Shown piece by piece: positions 32,085 to 33,560 of a DNA stretch of 33,560 nucleotides. Origin of the DNA: Candidatus Saccharimonadia bacterium. GTDB taxonomy: Bacteria; Patescibacteriota; Saccharimonadia; Saccharimonadales; UBA4665. The stretch lies in NCBI GenBank assembly GCA_023268595.1, contig JALQUD010000004.1, forward strand, positions 1 to 33,560, read 5' to 3'. Each line of letters opens with the position of its first letter. Position 1 is the first letter of the stretch. The translations under genes were made by a program, and so were the position numbers. Below the pieces are notes generated by a model. It was not told where the DNA came from. It ran no database searches and saw nothing but the letters and a program-made list of their open reading frames with translations.

Positions 32085-33078
32085 TGGTCCCCTGGGTCGA
32101 CAGAGAAGCAGCCATGTCCAAGAAGGAGGTTTTCATTGGGGTGGCTCGCCAGTCAAGAACTTGTGACGTTGTTGTTGTGTCGAGGGTGGTTCGCTTTCCC
32201 AGCATCGGCACGGCGCCGCGTGCTTCTCGACTAAACAGGCCCATCGCCTTGAGGAGCACCGTCGGTGCTTTGCGCGTTGAGACCCTTGAGTAGCCGGCTT
32301 GCTTGAGAATCTCGGCAAGTTCCGTGTAGGGCACGGGGTCTGAGGTGGCCGCGATGAAACGTTGCCCTGCGGCGAGAGGTGTGGTCATCGCTTTCACGTG
32401 GAGCTTTGCCACGTCCCGGACGTCGACCACGTTCAGAGCAATGTCTGGGAGCATCGGCATCTTGCCACCGATCATGTCGGACATCATCGAGACGCTTGAG
32501 CTGCTGAGTTCAGGGTCTAGCGGTGGTCCAGAGACCCCACCGGGATTAATGACGGTGAGTTCCATGTCACCCCCCTGAACGGCTTCCCAGGCAGCTTGCT
32601 CAGCGAGCGTCTTGCTCTTGGCGTAGGCGCCGATGTTTGCGGTGGTGTCCGACCAGGAGTCAGGGCCGTAGCGGCCGTTGCTCCGGCCGGCAACCATCGC
32701 GAAGGTGGATGATGTGAGAACGAGGCGGGTCACTCCAGCCCGTTGCGCAGCCTTGATCACGCGGACGGTCCCATTGACCGCCGGAGCAATCACGTCATTT
32801 TCATCTTTCGGCTCGGTCAGGATGAATGGAGACGCGACATGCATGACGTATGTGCATCCAGACATGGCATCGTCCCAGCCAGCATCGGAGACAAGATTCG
32901 TCTCCGCGAAGCTAAGACGGTCTACCGGGGCTACGGCTGCGATCGCGTCCTTCGTTGCTTCGGTCTTTGATTGTGAGCGAACAGTCCCAATGACCTCGTA
33001 GTTACTTCGAAGCAATTCGGCTGCGATGTGCTGCCCGATGTAGCCGCTAATGCCTGTAACGAGGACTCTTTCGGTCAT
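32062..33078 (-). CDS. NAD(P)-dependent epimerase/dehydratase family reductase
   Basis: 338 residues, extended short-chain dehydrogenase. Nucleotide motif VLVTGISGYIGQHIAAELL (GxxGxxG), then VMHVASPF, catalytic Ser/Thr stretch LVLTSSTFAM, and Y-x3-K in YAKSK (GAYAKSKTLAEQAAW). These features and the PGGVSGPPL and NVVDVRDVAKLHV segments fit dihydroflavonol-4-reductase-like/aldehyde-reductase enzymes. AGGAG lies 9 nt upstream of the ATG. Likely controlled by the co-transcribed HxlR regulator through the palindrome at 33144, a common way to respond to reactive carbonyls or quinones. Substrate unknown. Confidence 0.88.
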   Translation of the reverse strand: MTERVLVTGISGYIGQHIAAELLRSNYEVIGTVRSQSKTEATKDAIAAVAPVDRLSFAETNLVSDAGWDDAMSGCTYVMHVASPFILTEPKDENDVIAPAVNGTVRVIKAAQRAGVTRLVLTSSTFAMVAGRSNGRYGPDSWSDTTANIGAYAKSKTLAEQAAWEAVQGGDMELTVINPGGVSGPPLDPELSSSSVSMMSDMIGGKMPMLPDIALNVVDVRDVAKLHVKAMTTPLAAGQRFIAATSDPVPYTELAEILKQAGYSRVSTRKAPTVLLKAMGLFSREARGAVPMLGKRTTLDTTTTSQVLDWRATPMKTSFLDMAASLSTQGTNEQRNSA

Positions 33079-33143
33079 GTCTGATCGCTCCTAAGGATTG
33101 AGTTGGGCGTGGTCGGTGCTGTCCGCAGGCGTTGCGGATTATT

Positions 33144-33160
33144 ACTTGCAAAATGCAAGT
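33144..33160. promoter_or_regulatory. Palindromic operator, probable HxlR binding site
   Basis: ACTTGCA-AAA-TGCAAGT, perfect 7-bp arms, 66-82 bp upstream of the epimerase ATG. HxlR-family sites typically carry TACTT...AAGTA-like arms, and this one reads TACTT...AAGTT. Confidence 0.6.
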
Positions 33161-33360
33161 TAACAAACACCTTCGATTTCTGCAAGGCTGAGTTAGGTCG
33201 ATGTCTAAATGCGCCCGAGCAAGTGATCGGACTCGACCCCTGTTCTTACGTGCGTCTAGTAATCCATCCCCGTACCCGGCGTGCCCTCTGGTCTGGTTGT
33301 GGAAGCCGTGACTGTGAGCGTTGAGAAAAACAAGGGTCGACGAAAGGGCGAGGGGAGTAG

Positions 33361-33560
33361 GTGAGAACTCGTCCCTCTCGACAACTGGATCCCACACGCA
33401 AGGGGAGTCGCTACCCGCTCACCAACCGGCAGCCGTGGTGCCTGTTGTGCATCAGGAAGCGCACCCACGAAACCCAACGCGGCCAGCGGTTCAGTTGTCG
33501 TTCGACCGGACGGTGCGTCGTGCGCGGGCAGGGTCGTGCGTGTCAGCGGAGTTCGACGGG
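33361..33560 (+). CDS. Possible 5' end of a basic Cys-rich protein, open at the window edge
   Basis: GTG 33361 with AGGGGAG 4-5 nt upstream opens a frame that runs to the edge (66 codons): Arg-rich, with a C-x2-C pair (WCLLC) and two later Cys (FSC, GRC) that could bind zinc. Arginine-rich frames are common by chance in GC-rich DNA, so this is weak. The rest of 33079-33360 shows only the HxlR operator. Confidence 0.2.
   Translation, partial: MRTRPSRQLDPTRKGSRYPLTNRQPWCLLCIRKRTHETQRGQRFSCRSTGRCVVRGQGRACQRSST

Noticed and set aside
33314-33364. 16-codon frame ending in a GTGA overlap with the right-edge frame
   Set aside because: Too short and basic to distinguish from chance, and without a ribosome binding site I trust.
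1-33560. CRISPR arrays, insertion sequences, rRNA or tRNA genes
   Set aside because: No regularly spaced direct repeats, transposase motifs or rRNA/tRNA signatures were seen on either strand.

Overview
The window reads like a stretch of a Patescibacteria (candidate phyla radiation) chromosome, most likely Candidatus Saccharibacteria (TM7). This is inference from gene style, not from a marker gene: compact genes on both strands, many single-pass membrane proteins of unknown function, a cluster-less MutY homologue, a short archaeal-type AspRS, a LexA-like protein without a protease domain, and TGA used as an ordinary stop (so not the UGA=Gly code of Gracilibacteria/Absconditabacteria). A recurrent promoter layout, an extended -10 box (TGn-TAnnnT) 6-9 nt before the start codon, implies leaderless mRNAs for at least seven genes.

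Layout. 1-1223: 3' end of a TsaC-type threonylcarbamoyl-AMP synthase, convergent with a MutY-like glycosylase. 1266-9231: envelope proteins (secreted SGNH hydrolase with a calcium-binding tail, LssY_C protein, beta-propeller protein with carboxypeptidase-regulatory-like domains, DUF1295 protein, two single-pass proteins). 9317-11024: a 17-bp inverted repeat, the aspS terminator, aspS and its long leader. 11054-15780: a tail-spike-like beta-helix protein without signal peptide, a CBS-domain membrane protein fused to a lysozyme-like domain, and a DsbA-like oxidoreductase. 15799-17944: a strong terminator, an unlisted 30-codon gene and a CPA2 antiporter. 17958-20254: a conserved-looking unknown protein with a probable frameshift, then the LexA-like regulator. 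20278-24829: a surface polysaccharide locus (GtrA, O-antigen ligase/polymerase, initiating sugar transferase broken by an in-frame TGA, GT4). 24830-26910: SppA and a secreted unknown.

26911-31740 is visibly more AT-rich and accessory: a large RHS-repeat protein with a short variable tail, a 39-codon membrane gene overlapping it by ATGA, a PH-like membrane protein, a DUF2283 microprotein, and on the other side a VbhA-like Fic antitoxin whose frame is split exactly at a dnaX-type A_AAA_AAG slippery site. A second, inverted 121-bp RHS core fragment follows. From about 31738 the sequence changes abruptly to an HxlR regulator plus NAD(P)-dependent epimerase/reductase cassette that looks actinobacterial, with Shine-Dalgarno-led genes and a palindromic operator. 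This is either horizontal transfer (TM7 live on Actinobacteria) or a chimeric assembly joined at an RHS repeat.

Gene cooperation: the 20-25 kb block makes and exports surface polysaccharide; DsbA, SppA, SGNH hydrolase and the CBS-lysozyme fusion act at the envelope; the RHS block looks like a contact-dependent toxin/immunity locus.
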